Shown here: positions 25,368 through 32,789 of the stretch, piece by piece
Layout: each line of letters starts with the position of its first letter
Position numbering within the stretch: position 1 is the stretch's first letter
Source: Candidatus Eremiobacterota bacterium
Lineage (GTDB): Bacteria; Vulcanimicrobiota; CADAWZ01; Ess09-12
Direction: 5' to 3'
Assembly: GCA_031082125.1 (NCBI GenBank)
Contig: JAVHLM010000010.1
Span: forward strand, 1 to 64,000
DNA length: 64,000 nt
Program-made: the position numbers and the translations under genes
The notes under the pieces: generated by a model
What the model was told of the DNA's origin: nothing
Database searches by the model: none
The model's input: the letters and a program-made list of their open reading frames with translations, nothing else

Positions 25368-25410
25368 ATTATAATATAATTATATGAGCCTGTCTATCAG
25401 ACCTTGGTCC
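25368..25410 (-). promoter_or_regulatory. Palindrome copy H with promoter for the minus-strand sulfatase
   Basis: The core AGACCTTGGTCC (25399-25410) has left arm TGTCTA (25391-25396), which reads TAGACA on the minus strand. Exactly 17 bp on is a perfect TATAAT (25368-25373). The transcript would have a leader of about 108 bases before the sulfatase ATG at 25253. This is the strongest arm-coupled promoter after copy E. Confidence 0.62.
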
Positions 25411-25425
25411 AACCCCGGGGCGTTC

Positions 25426-25454
25426 TTGTCAGGGGAGGCAATTTCTGCTACACT
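25426..25454 (+). promoter_or_regulatory. Promoter of the secreted protein gene at 25505
   Basis: TTGTCA (25426-25431), 17 bp spacer, TACACT (25449-25454) with an extended-10 TG-C. It faces away from the sulfatase promoter and its -35 lies 15 bp from the core of palindrome copy H, so one bound protein could affect both divergent promoters. Confidence 0.5.
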
Positions 25455-25504
25455 TTCTTGAGAGCCATAATCGCAGGTACTATTCTTTCAAGGAGGGTAA
25501 GCCC

Positions 25505-26131
25505 ATGAAAAGCTTTACGGCAGCCCTGGCCCTTTTCCTCTCTCTCCTTTCCGCCGGTGCCTATGGAGAGGAATTAAGGACGGTGAAAACGGCGAAGCTG
25601 GACCTCAAGTATTACAGGAGCTCTCCGGGGGAGTCTCCTGCCAAGGGAGAGCTCCATGTCCAGGGTGACTCCCATGTGCTTGTCGCCACGGTGACCAATA
25701 CCTCCGGCAGGACCATCGCCTTTATTTCCCATTATGAGTTTATCCCCCAGCACGGCTGGAAATTGAAGATAACGGGACCGGGAGGCGACTATGCCACTCC
25801 TCCCCCTCCCGGCGTCGTCATGCCCCTCAGGCCCGAGCACTGTATCGTGCTGAAGCCCGGCAAATCATATTCCAAGCGGTACGCTGTCTCCTCCGCCCTG
25901 TGTTACTCCGGGAACAGGAGCAGCCATAGCAGTCTGGGGGCAACCGCGGGAAGCTATACGGCATCAATCTCTTACACTTTCAGCCCCTCTATGATCAGTG
26001 CAGCGAGGGGACCGGCTCCACAGGGCGCCACCGGCTCCGGAGAAGAGTGGCAGAAGCTTTTCAAAGAAGCGTGTTTTGTTGAGGCTATGGCATCGCCGGC
26101 GGTGCGGTTCACCGTGGAAAAACCCAGGTAG
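25505..26131 (+). CDS. Secreted protein of unknown function
   Basis: 208 residues. A signal peptide (about 1-22, ending AYGEE) is followed by a beta-rich region containing VLVATVTNTSGRTIAFISHYEF, which resembles the immunoglobulin-like fold of envelope proteins that tolerate 'difference in ...' comparisons. Two cysteines (in PEHCIVL and ALCYSG) could form a disulfide and a third (ACFVEAM) is near the C-terminus. I do not recognise a named family. AAGGAGGG lies six bases before the ATG. It shares a divergent control region with the sulfatase at 22887-25253. Confidence 0.7.
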   Translation: MKSFTAALALFLSLLSAGAYGEELRTVKTAKLDLKYYRSSPGESPAKGELHVQGDSHVLVATVTNTSGRTIAFISHYEFIPQHGWKLKITGPGGDYATPPPPGVVMPLRPEHCIVLKPGKSYSKRYAVSSALCYSGNRSSHSSLGATAGSYTASISYTFSPSMISAARGPAPQGATGSGEEWQKLFKEACFVEAMASPAVRFTVEKPR

Positions 26132-26229
26132 GAACAAGGACCAGGCGCTGGCATTGAACAGGGGAAAGAGGGCCTGCGGGAGCGGGAGAACTGAAGAATA
26201 GGGAAAAGCCGGCAGAAAAGGAGCATGAA

Positions 26230-27297
26230 ATGGAAAACAGCGGGATCATGTTCAGGGAAATCACCATAGGCTCAATGGCCGTGAAGAACAGGTTCGTCTT
26301 CGCGGCGGCGCAGGATCACCTGGACAGCGATCCCGGCCGCCGTGCCGGGAGGTTCGGCAGTCTCGCCTCCGGCGGCGTGGGGCTTGTCATCTCAGGGGCG
26401 ACTGATTTCGCCGACATTGAGGGATGGCGCGGCGCCATTGAAGCAGTGCATAAAAACGGGGGAAAAATTGCACCGCAGATCATCCCCGACAAGATAAAGG
26501 ACGCTCTCCCCTCGGTAGTGCCCCCTGAGTGCCCTTTTTTCGGTCCCGCCCTCTATCCCTACCGCGAGCACCGTCCTTACACGGAGGAAGAGATTCTCGG
26601 GTTCATCAGCCAGTATGCCGCCCGGGCGGAAATCGCAAAGTCTCTCGGGGCCGATGGCGTGGAAATCCATGGCGCCCATCATGCCATCCCCATGTGCTTT
26701 CTTTCCCCTCTCACCAACAGGCGTGACGACCGCTGGGGCGGGCCCCTTGAAAACAGGCTCAGGTTTCACAGGGAGCTGCTCTCGGCTGTCCGCGCCAGGG
26801 TGGGCGCGGAGTTCCCCGTCATGCTCAAGCTGGGAGTGGAGGACGCCATTCCCGGGGGATTCAGGCTTGAAGAGGGCAGGGAGGCGGCGCGGATTCTCTC
26901 GGAAGCGGGATTCGATGCCATAGAGGTGAGCCAGGGGCTTATGAACAGCAGTCTCGGCTTTGAAGGAACGCCCCTTCGCCCCGATATCAGGAAGCCTGAG
27001 CAGGAGGCCTACTTCAGGAGCTGGAGCAGGGCTGTGAAAGCCGAAGTGAAGAAGCCGGTGATAGTAACGGGGGGGATATTCAGCATTGAGACGGTGGAGA
27101 GTGTCATCGGCTCAGGCGATGCAGATATGGTGAGCATGTGCAGGGCTTTGCTGCGGGAGCCCGGCCTGGTAGACCGCTGGAAGAGCGGCGATACGCACCG
27201 CGCCACCTGCATCTCATGCAACAAGTGCACCACGGAGCTCCTTTTGAAGGGCCAGCCCCTTGAGTGCTTCCTGGACCTGAAGAAAAGCCATGCATGA
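26230..27297 (+). CDS. NADH:flavin oxidoreductase, Old Yellow Enzyme family
   Basis: 355 residues forming a single FMN-binding barrel. Recognisable parts are the N-terminal VKNRFVFAAAQDH, the flavin/substrate region GADGVEIHGAHHAIP, the SPLTNRRDDRWGGPLENR signature, and GGIFSIETVESVIGSGDADMVSMCRALLREP. A C-terminal CISCNKC resembles the 4Fe-4S site of the larger enoate-reductase group, but the second flavoprotein half is absent. The usual catalytic HGAHGYL is altered to HGAHHAI. AGGAG precedes the ATG by six bases. Physiological substrate unknown. Confidence 0.88.
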   Translation: MENSGIMFREITIGSMAVKNRFVFAAAQDHLDSDPGRRAGRFGSLASGGVGLVISGATDFADIEGWRGAIEAVHKNGGKIAPQIIPDKIKDALPSVVPPECPFFGPALYPYREHRPYTEEEILGFISQYAARAEIAKSLGADGVEIHGAHHAIPMCFLSPLTNRRDDRWGGPLENRLRFHRELLSAVRARVGAEFPVMLKLGVEDAIPGGFRLEEGREAARILSEAGFDAIEVSQGLMNSSLGFEGTPLRPDIRKPEQEAYFRSWSRAVKAEVKKPVIVTGGIFSIETVESVIGSGDADMVSMCRALLREPGLVDRWKSGDTHRATCISCNKCTTELLLKGQPLECFLDLKKSHA

Positions 27298-27351
27298 AAA
27301 GCGGGGAAGCTTTCTCTGAGACAGAGCCTTATAAAGGGGGGGTGAAGACTG

Positions 27352-27558
27352 GTGATAAAAAAAATAATCGCCTGCATTCTTGTCCTGTGTGCGCTCATAT
27401 GCGTGGGCGACACTCTTTTTCAGTTCATCAGGACAAAGGGCGCACAGGGTGTCTGGTCCTCTGATGTGCTCGGCGCGTCAGCATTCCACGGGGTATGCAT
27501 GATTATTGCTTCTTTTCTGCTTGCCGGCCCCGGTGCAGAGAAAGCGGGGGGGGAATAG
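27352..27558 (+). CDS. Small two-helix membrane protein
   Basis: 68 residues starting at GTG with a GGGGGG site about ten bases upstream. Two hydrophobic segments (about 4-24 and 42-60) flank a short polar loop. The second helix contains GASAFHGV, which is echoed as GAVAFHGI in the protein encoded immediately downstream, so the two look like distant tandem paralogues. I know of no named family. Confidence 0.55.
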   Translation: MIKKIIACILVLCALICVGDTLFQFIRTKGAQGVWSSDVLGASAFHGVCMIIASFLLAGPGAEKAGGE

Positions 27559-27559
27559 T

Positions 27560-27757
27560 ATGTGGTACTGGTGGCTCGGTGCGGTTTTAGTCTGGATTAT
27601 GTCTGCTGCCTGCATCATAAGCACGATTGCGGAAATGAAAACCGGGAAGACAGGGCCCCGGGGGCCTAAGGCCGGGGATTTCTGGGGAGCCGTGGCCTTT
27701 CACGGCATCACGGCCATCCTGGTCTTCTGGCTTGTGGGGAAGGCGCTCGGAGCATAG
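27560..27757 (+). CDS. Small two-helix membrane protein, paralogue of the preceding gene
   Basis: 65 residues from the ATG at 27560, one base after the TAG of the previous gene, so translation is probably coupled. It has two membrane helices (about 3-22 and 42-62) joined by a basic, proline/glycine-rich loop (KTGKTGPRGPK). GAVAFHGI in the second helix matches GASAFHGV of its neighbour. Function unknown; the pair may form a heterodimer. Confidence 0.5.
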   Translation: MWYWWLGAVLVWIMSAACIISTIAEMKTGKTGPRGPKAGDFWGAVAFHGITAILVFWLVGKALGA

Positions 27758-27779
27758 CAAAGTCAGGCAAAGCACTCCC

Positions 27780-30596
27780 TTACAGGTCGGGGTCCACGAA
27801 GATGCATGAGTAGGGAAGCTTTTTGCTCTGTTCCAGGACATACATGTTCTTCAGCATGTCCACAAGCTTTGTGCGGACCGCCTTATATTCCGCCTCTGCC
27901 ATCTGCGTGGGGACAGAGCCGTAACAGAAATATTTTGCCAGGAATACCAGGGCGGTGCCCGGCGTTTTTGCGCACTTGTAGGCGAAATTCTCGCCGAAAA
28001 TGGCAGCATAGATCTCCACCTCTATCGTCCAGGTCGCCTGGAAGGCCAGCGCGTGGGGAGAATATACTGCCGCCACCGAGAGCTCTGTATCGGCTATGCT
28101 GCTCATTATGTTCTCCGCGTAAAGATCCTTCGAGAGGGGATCACTTGTCGTTTTGTAAAGGACTATGTTACTGCCCACCTCTACGACACCTGCAGCGATT
28201 GCGATATACATGCAGGCTTTCTTTGAGGCAAGGCACTTCAATTTCCCCGTGGAGCCGCTGAATCCATCGGTTCTCTCGATCAGCTCGACGAGCTCGGCCG
28301 TGGTCTGCACACCTGCTGTGCCTGCCCTTGTGCCGTAATAGACTGTTTTTATGGTATCTCCCTCCTTATAGGACTTCCATGCATACAGCCCGTTTGTCAC
28401 CACTGAAGCTGCGCCCTGCCATGCGTTGACCCAGGTCATCACAGGGGTATAATAAGGGTCGCGGGCCCAGTGATTCGCTGGAAGCTCCGTGATTTCACTG
28501 ACTTTATTTGTCTTGAGCACTGAGCTCTCGATAATGAGGGTGACGCCCGCTTGAGTATTCCCGGAGCTCTCGAACCCCCGGGAGGAGATAGTGATCATCT
28601 CATCGGTAACGGTCGTTTCCCCGGGGAGGCTGGGGTCCTTGACAAGCATGCCGATCCAGGAGGCCTCGGTCCTGACATCCTCTGAGGGCGGCTGGTTCTT
28701 GAATTTCGACTTGTCAACCACGTCGATGGTGAGGCCGGAAAAAGAGCCCATGTCCTCACTCTGGACAGTGCTGTTCCCTTTGCCGTCACTGGAATGGACC
28801 ACAGTCCTGGTGATGCCGGTGAGATCCCATGAGAGCGGCAGGGGGGCACAGACCGCCTGCCCTGTTCCTTTTGTGACAGAGAGAGGGGTGATTTTCAGGT
28901 ATGCCGGCGAGGCGGTGCAGCTCTCACGGGGGAGCCGCAGGTTGACAGAATAGACGGTTCCTTTTTCATTGAGCACTGCCGCAGTGCCTTCATAAAGGGG
29001 GGGCGTATCATAATTGCTGCTGCCGTACAATGAATAGGTGAACACCGGGGTCACGGCACCGGTGCTCACCGCATCAGCAAGCGTGGAAGATTTGAACTGC
29101 ATGGCGATGGAATTCTCGCAGTTCTTCTTGAGCTTCACGGAGTACAGCAGGTAGCGATAGGGGGAATCCTCCCCGGGAAACTTCATTTTTTTCTTGTTCT
29201 TGAATGAGGCCATCCAGTAATCCGTCACGTAGTCGTAATAGAAACGGTATTCCTTGATCTTCCCCCAGACGGGGTTGGCAGGATAGGTGTGGGAGTACTC
29301 AGATTTATTCGGAACATGCTCGGCGGTTTTCTTGGTGTCCAGCACGTTTATGTCATCGGGCGAGATATTCTTCAGGTCATAACAGGTGAAATCGGAAGCG
29401 CCGAATACCCTGTTCACCGCCTTCTTGACCTTGTCTTTTGACATGGTGCTTTTTTTCACGCCGGTGTTGGTGTATTTCCCTATGAAGGTCAGCGCGAATC
29501 CTGTCGAGCGGGACTGCAGGTACTCCTCCACCCAGCCGTCGAGGCCGTAGGCCTTGATGGGAAAGGTGAGTCTCATCATGCCGATTTCCTGGAGGTCCTT
29601 CCAGTCGGTGGGCTCCTGGGGATTGACGGTGGGGGAAAGGTCCTCGCCGTCGATGATGCCGTCGCCGTCGGTGTCTGGATTGTTCTTATCGGTCCGGAAG
29701 ACCGTCTCGTAGTTGTCATATACTTTGTCGTTATCGCTGTCAACAAGAGGCGTAGCATTTTGGGGCGGCTGCCCTGTTCCCGATCCTGCGGAAGTACCTG
29801 TGGTTGTTCCTGTGGTTGTTCCTGTGGAGGTACCGGCAGAAGTCCCTGCAGATGTTCCCTGTGGATTGTCGTAGGCGACGGCCGCTCCCGCGACACTCTC
29901 TATCTGCGAGGCGCTGAGGACACCGCTGAACACGGAAAAGTCATCAATCCTGCCCTTGAAGTAACGCTCAGGCGTCTTCTGGTAGCCCACTCCCAGGGAA
30001 AGCCATGGAGACGGCAGCTTGACCTCCCCGGTGACAGTCCCGATGAGCTGGTTGTTGATATAGAGGCTGTTCTCTTTTGTGCTGCTGTCATGGACCATGG
30101 CCACGAGGCTCCACTTGTTGAGAGGCAGATGCCACGTGTCATTGACCCCGATGGTCTTATACTGCTTTTCTCCGTGGCCTGTGCCGAAAAATGCGGTGAA
30201 TTTCTGGCCCTGCCAGTTATTGTGGAGCTCCGCCCTGAACCTTTCGTTCTTTTCAGAGAGGCCTCCCAGGGTGAAGACGTTGCGGTGATTCTCATAAGCC
30301 TCGGGGTATACCCAGAATATCACGGTGAATGAGGAGAGAGGGCCAAGCGCTCCCACGTCAATGGAGGATTTCCCGTCAAAGTAGTAAGCGCTGTCGGGCT
30401 TTCCATCGTGTCCGGTGGTGAGAGTGGCGCCGTTTACCTTCCCGTGGTGTTTGCCGCCGCAGGTATCATTTGCATTGCCGTTGAAGGGAAGAAAGAGAAT
30501 CCTCGCTTTTTCTGCTGCTCCTGCAGGTGCCGGGCAGAGAGGATAAAGGAGGAGAAACAGAATGAAACATGAGAAATACAATCTTTTTACTGTCAC
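27780..30596 (-). CDS. Large secreted protein with LamG domain, Thr/Gly repeat linker and calcium-binding region
   Basis: 938 residues. A signal peptide (about 1-28) is followed by a LamG/concanavalin-like domain (about 30-240, with YYFDGKSSIDVG, FTVIFWVYP and GRIDDFSVFSGVLSASQI). A low-complexity linker of Gly-Thr-Ser/Ala tetrapeptides comes next. Then DSDNDKVYDNYE and NPDTDGDGIIDGEDLSP match thrombospondin type-3-like calcium loops. About 600 residues of unknown fold complete the protein. It is probably cell-surface or exported and may bind glycans. I place the start at GTG 30596, where GGGGTGG is well spaced, rather than GTG 30605. Confidence 0.8.
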   Translation of the reverse strand: MTVKRLYFSCFILFLLLYPLCPAPAGAAEKARILFLPFNGNANDTCGGKHHGKVNGATLTTGHDGKPDSAYYFDGKSSIDVGALGPLSSFTVIFWVYPEAYENHRNVFTLGGLSEKNERFRAELHNNWQGQKFTAFFGTGHGEKQYKTIGVNDTWHLPLNKWSLVAMVHDSSTKENSLYINNQLIGTVTGEVKLPSPWLSLGVGYQKTPERYFKGRIDDFSVFSGVLSASQIESVAGAAVAYDNPQGTSAGTSAGTSTGTTTGTTTGTSAGSGTGQPPQNATPLVDSDNDKVYDNYETVFRTDKNNPDTDGDGIIDGEDLSPTVNPQEPTDWKDLQEIGMMRLTFPIKAYGLDGWVEEYLQSRSTGFALTFIGKYTNTGVKKSTMSKDKVKKAVNRVFGASDFTCYDLKNISPDDINVLDTKKTAEHVPNKSEYSHTYPANPVWGKIKEYRFYYDYVTDYWMASFKNKKKMKFPGEDSPYRYLLYSVKLKKNCENSIAMQFKSSTLADAVSTGAVTPVFTYSLYGSSNYDTPPLYEGTAAVLNEKGTVYSVNLRLPRESCTASPAYLKITPLSVTKGTGQAVCAPLPLSWDLTGITRTVVHSSDGKGNSTVQSEDMGSFSGLTIDVVDKSKFKNQPPSEDVRTEASWIGMLVKDPSLPGETTVTDEMITISSRGFESSGNTQAGVTLIIESSVLKTNKVSEITELPANHWARDPYYTPVMTWVNAWQGAASVVTNGLYAWKSYKEGDTIKTVYYGTRAGTAGVQTTAELVELIERTDGFSGSTGKLKCLASKKACMYIAIAAGVVEVGSNIVLYKTTSDPLSKDLYAENIMSSIADTELSVAAVYSPHALAFQATWTIEVEIYAAIFGENFAYKCAKTPGTALVFLAKYFCYGSVPTQMAEAEYKAVRTKLVDMLKNMYVLEQSKKLPYSCIFVDPDL
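29788..29870. repeat. 12-bp tandem repeat encoding the Thr/Gly linker
   Basis: Inside the LamG gene a degenerate 12-bp unit is repeated six to seven times and encodes tetrapeptides of the form GTTT, GTSA and GTST. Such arrays vary in number by slippage and make flexible, often glycosylated spacers. Confidence 0.7.
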
Positions 30597-30699
30597 GGAC
30601 CCCACCCCCCGATCAGTTCTCTCATAACTCTTTCTCTAATTTAAGGCAATCTCCTTCCCCCGCTGATTCCGCGCAGAATCGCCTGATGAGCCGCCGCCC

Positions 30700-32064
30700 T
30701 CACTGGCTTTCCCGGCACTGCTCTTCATCAACTTTCCAGGAGACAGCGATGCGCCATATCTCATCACACATCGAGGTGAGCTTTGTATAAGGCAGGGCCG
30801 TCTCCAGGCTGTATTCCCCGGTGGCAGTCCTCACGGTGAGGCGGGAGGTCTCCCACGAGGGCGTCACCTCGAGATCGAGGACCTCGTCAAGGGCAAAGGT
30901 CACCGGTTCTTTTCCCTCGGCCTTGATGGTGATGGCATCACGGGAGACACTGAGGGAAAAGGGGCGGGTCTTGATGACCTGGCTGAGCCATGCGACTGAA
31001 AACAGGCAGACGATAGGGATGAGGATAATGAAAAAAGGCCAGAAATCCTTTTTGCCCACGAGTCCGAGGCTGCCTCCCACCATCAGGACACCTGCCATGA
31101 GCGCGAAGCTGAAGCCTACCAGTAACGGCACGATTTCTTCAAGCCGGCCCAGGACCTCCCCGGGCCATCCCCTCAGCATTTTTATCACCACCCCGTAGAG
31201 CGCCGCTTCCGCGTTATTTTTGTATACAGGCCGGACCTTGAACACTGTCGTAAGCTCGATCTCCTCCCGTGAGATCTCATAGGGAATCCTGCCTGCCCTG
31301 GACAGTGTCTCGCCGTATGGCTGATTGAACAGAGGCCTCCGGTAAAAGGGCACCTGGACTTCCGAATGGTGAAACTCCCGTCCTTCCCGGGGAGCACCTT
31401 CCTCGCCGCCATCCTGGAGGTCCATCAGCCTGGCTGAGGCATCAAAGAGCCCCACCTTGAGGAGCCGGCAGATAGACTCTGCCACTGAGTTCGCGCCGGA
31501 GAGCGAGGCAGTGTCGCAGACCTTCAGAAGCCTCCCGCCGGCAAGCTCAAGAGAGACGATTCGGTGCACTTCAACAATGTCGGCAGGCTTTTTCGGTCCC
31601 TCCCCGCCGGGTGCTCCCTCTTCTTCCCCGGGAATGCCGCTTTCTTCCGCCACTGCCGCGTCCTTTTCCTTTGCGGCCCGGGCCTCGTCGAGGGCAGGCT
31701 GAAGCATCACCTTCATATCTCCCATCCCGCCCTGCAGGGTCTCAAGAAGCACCCGCTTCACTTCGGCGGTCCGTGCCACTGCCTTCGGGAGGATCTTGAA
31801 GAGGTACTGGGTAATAGTGCCTGAATGGGCATCGATGACATATTTTGACCGCGCCATGTAGAGGAGCAGAAATGCCGCCAGGATGGCGGAAAGATAGAGA
31901 AAGAGGGCAGCCATGCAAAGCTTCTGGGGGATAAGGCGATCTATGGAAAGAGTAAAAGCCACAACTGTAATGCCGGTGAGAAATATAAGCCGGCACGAGA
32001 TGGTGCGGTAATCAAGGCAGGGAGGGCCTTCAAAGGATATTCTGCCGGGCTTTGATTCAAGCAT
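30700..32064 (-). CDS. Membrane protein of unknown function with two PH-like regions
   Basis: 454 residues. Two N-terminal helices (about 24-42, 48-70) precede a 200-residue cytoplasmic part with an acidic Glu/Gly-rich insertion (about 130-165). Another helix pair (about 310-365) is followed by a C-terminal soluble domain of about 80 residues. The soluble pieces (YVIDAHSGTITQ and SLSVSRDAITIKAEG) have the strand pattern of bacterial PH-like domains. No family recognised. It starts at ATG 32064 with GAGAGG very close upstream. It is separate from the efflux operon, although on the same strand. Confidence 0.6.
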   Translation of the reverse strand: MLESKPGRISFEGPPCLDYRTISCRLIFLTGITVVAFTLSIDRLIPQKLCMAALFLYLSAILAAFLLLYMARSKYVIDAHSGTITQYLFKILPKAVARTAEVKRVLLETLQGGMGDMKVMLQPALDEARAAKEKDAAVAEESGIPGEEEGAPGGEGPKKPADIVEVHRIVSLELAGGRLLKVCDTASLSGANSVAESICRLLKVGLFDASARLMDLQDGGEEGAPREGREFHHSEVQVPFYRRPLFNQPYGETLSRAGRIPYEISREEIELTTVFKVRPVYKNNAEAALYGVVIKMLRGWPGEVLGRLEEIVPLLVGFSFALMAGVLMVGGSLGLVGKKDFWPFFIILIPIVCLFSVAWLSQVIKTRPFSLSVSRDAITIKAEGKEPVTFALDEVLDLEVTPSWETSRLTVRTATGEYSLETALPYTKLTSMCDEIWRIAVSWKVDEEQCRESQ

Positions 32065-32167
32065 TCCTCTCTCCGTTAAGTCTCAGGCATTTCTTCACTC
32101 GCCCTTGAAGCCTCATGGGACTCCATTTTCCAGCGAGGCAGGAAAATTCCTGCACCATACCGGAGAA

Positions 32168-32746
32168 TCATGGGGCTGACCGCTGCGCCTGCTTCCTGCT
32201 CCCGATATTCTCCCTGGCCAGTATCCCTGAAAATTTATTCATAAGGGTTATCAGGAGGGACTTTTCCTCTTCCGTGAAGTGCACCAGGATTCGAACTGCC
32301 CACTGTCTCATGAAGTGAAAGAGGGCATGGTAGAGCTCAATGCCCTCTTTTGTCAGTGAAACCCTCACCACCCTGCGGTCATCGGGATCAGAGAGCCTCT
32401 TCGCAAAACCGTTCTCCACGATCCAGTCAATGAGGCGGGTCGCTGTGCTGAGGGGCACATTCATGAGGTGGCTTATCTCTCCCATGGTGAGCGGATCCTG
32501 ACGGCTTGAGAGAATATGGCAGATATCAAAGAAAATATTGATATTCTCAATCCGCCTTGCTGAGCCTCCTGTTCGACATATGGTATCCAGGTGATTCCGG
32601 TACTCGTGAAGCTCCTCTGTCAATTCGTCAGTGACAGAGTGATGCTTGAGAGAACTCAACTGCCTGTCGAAAAAGAGCAACTCCCGGATAAATGCATCGA
32701 GCTGTTCGGGCTCTTCTGCCTGAGACGATTCTCTCTTCTTTTTCAA
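32168..32746 (-). CDS. MarR family transcriptional regulator
   Basis: About 192 residues. The winged helix is clear: LTMGEISHLMNVPLSTATRLIDWIVENGFAKRL followed by SDPDDRRVVRVSLTKEG, the MarR beta-wing with its DxRR motif. I place the start at TTG 32746, preceded by GGGAGGG with seven-base spacing; ATG at 32812 or 32800 would overlap the pump gene without a ribosome-binding site. It is last in the adaptor-RND-MarR operon and probably represses it. The paired TTGGAAATATT repeats at 37405-37431, upstream of the adaptor, are candidate operators. Confidence 0.87.
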   Translation of the reverse strand: MKKKRESSQAEEPEQLDAFIRELLFFDRQLSSLKHHSVTDELTEELHEYRNHLDTICRTGGSARRIENINIFFDICHILSSRQDPLTMGEISHLMNVPLSTATRLIDWIVENGFAKRLSDPDDRRVVRVSLTKEGIELYHALFHFMRQWAVRILVHFTEEEKSLLITLMNKFSGILARENIGSRKQAQRSAP

Positions 32747-32789
32747 AGCAGTCCCTCCCTTAAGGTTCTGTCCCCTTCCATGGCCGCTC

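Noticed and set aside
7693-25410. Palindromes as rho-independent terminators or IS inverted ends
   Set aside because: Stem of about 5-7 bp without a U-tract, located upstream of genes; no transposase, target-site duplication or common spacing to suggest an insertion sequence.
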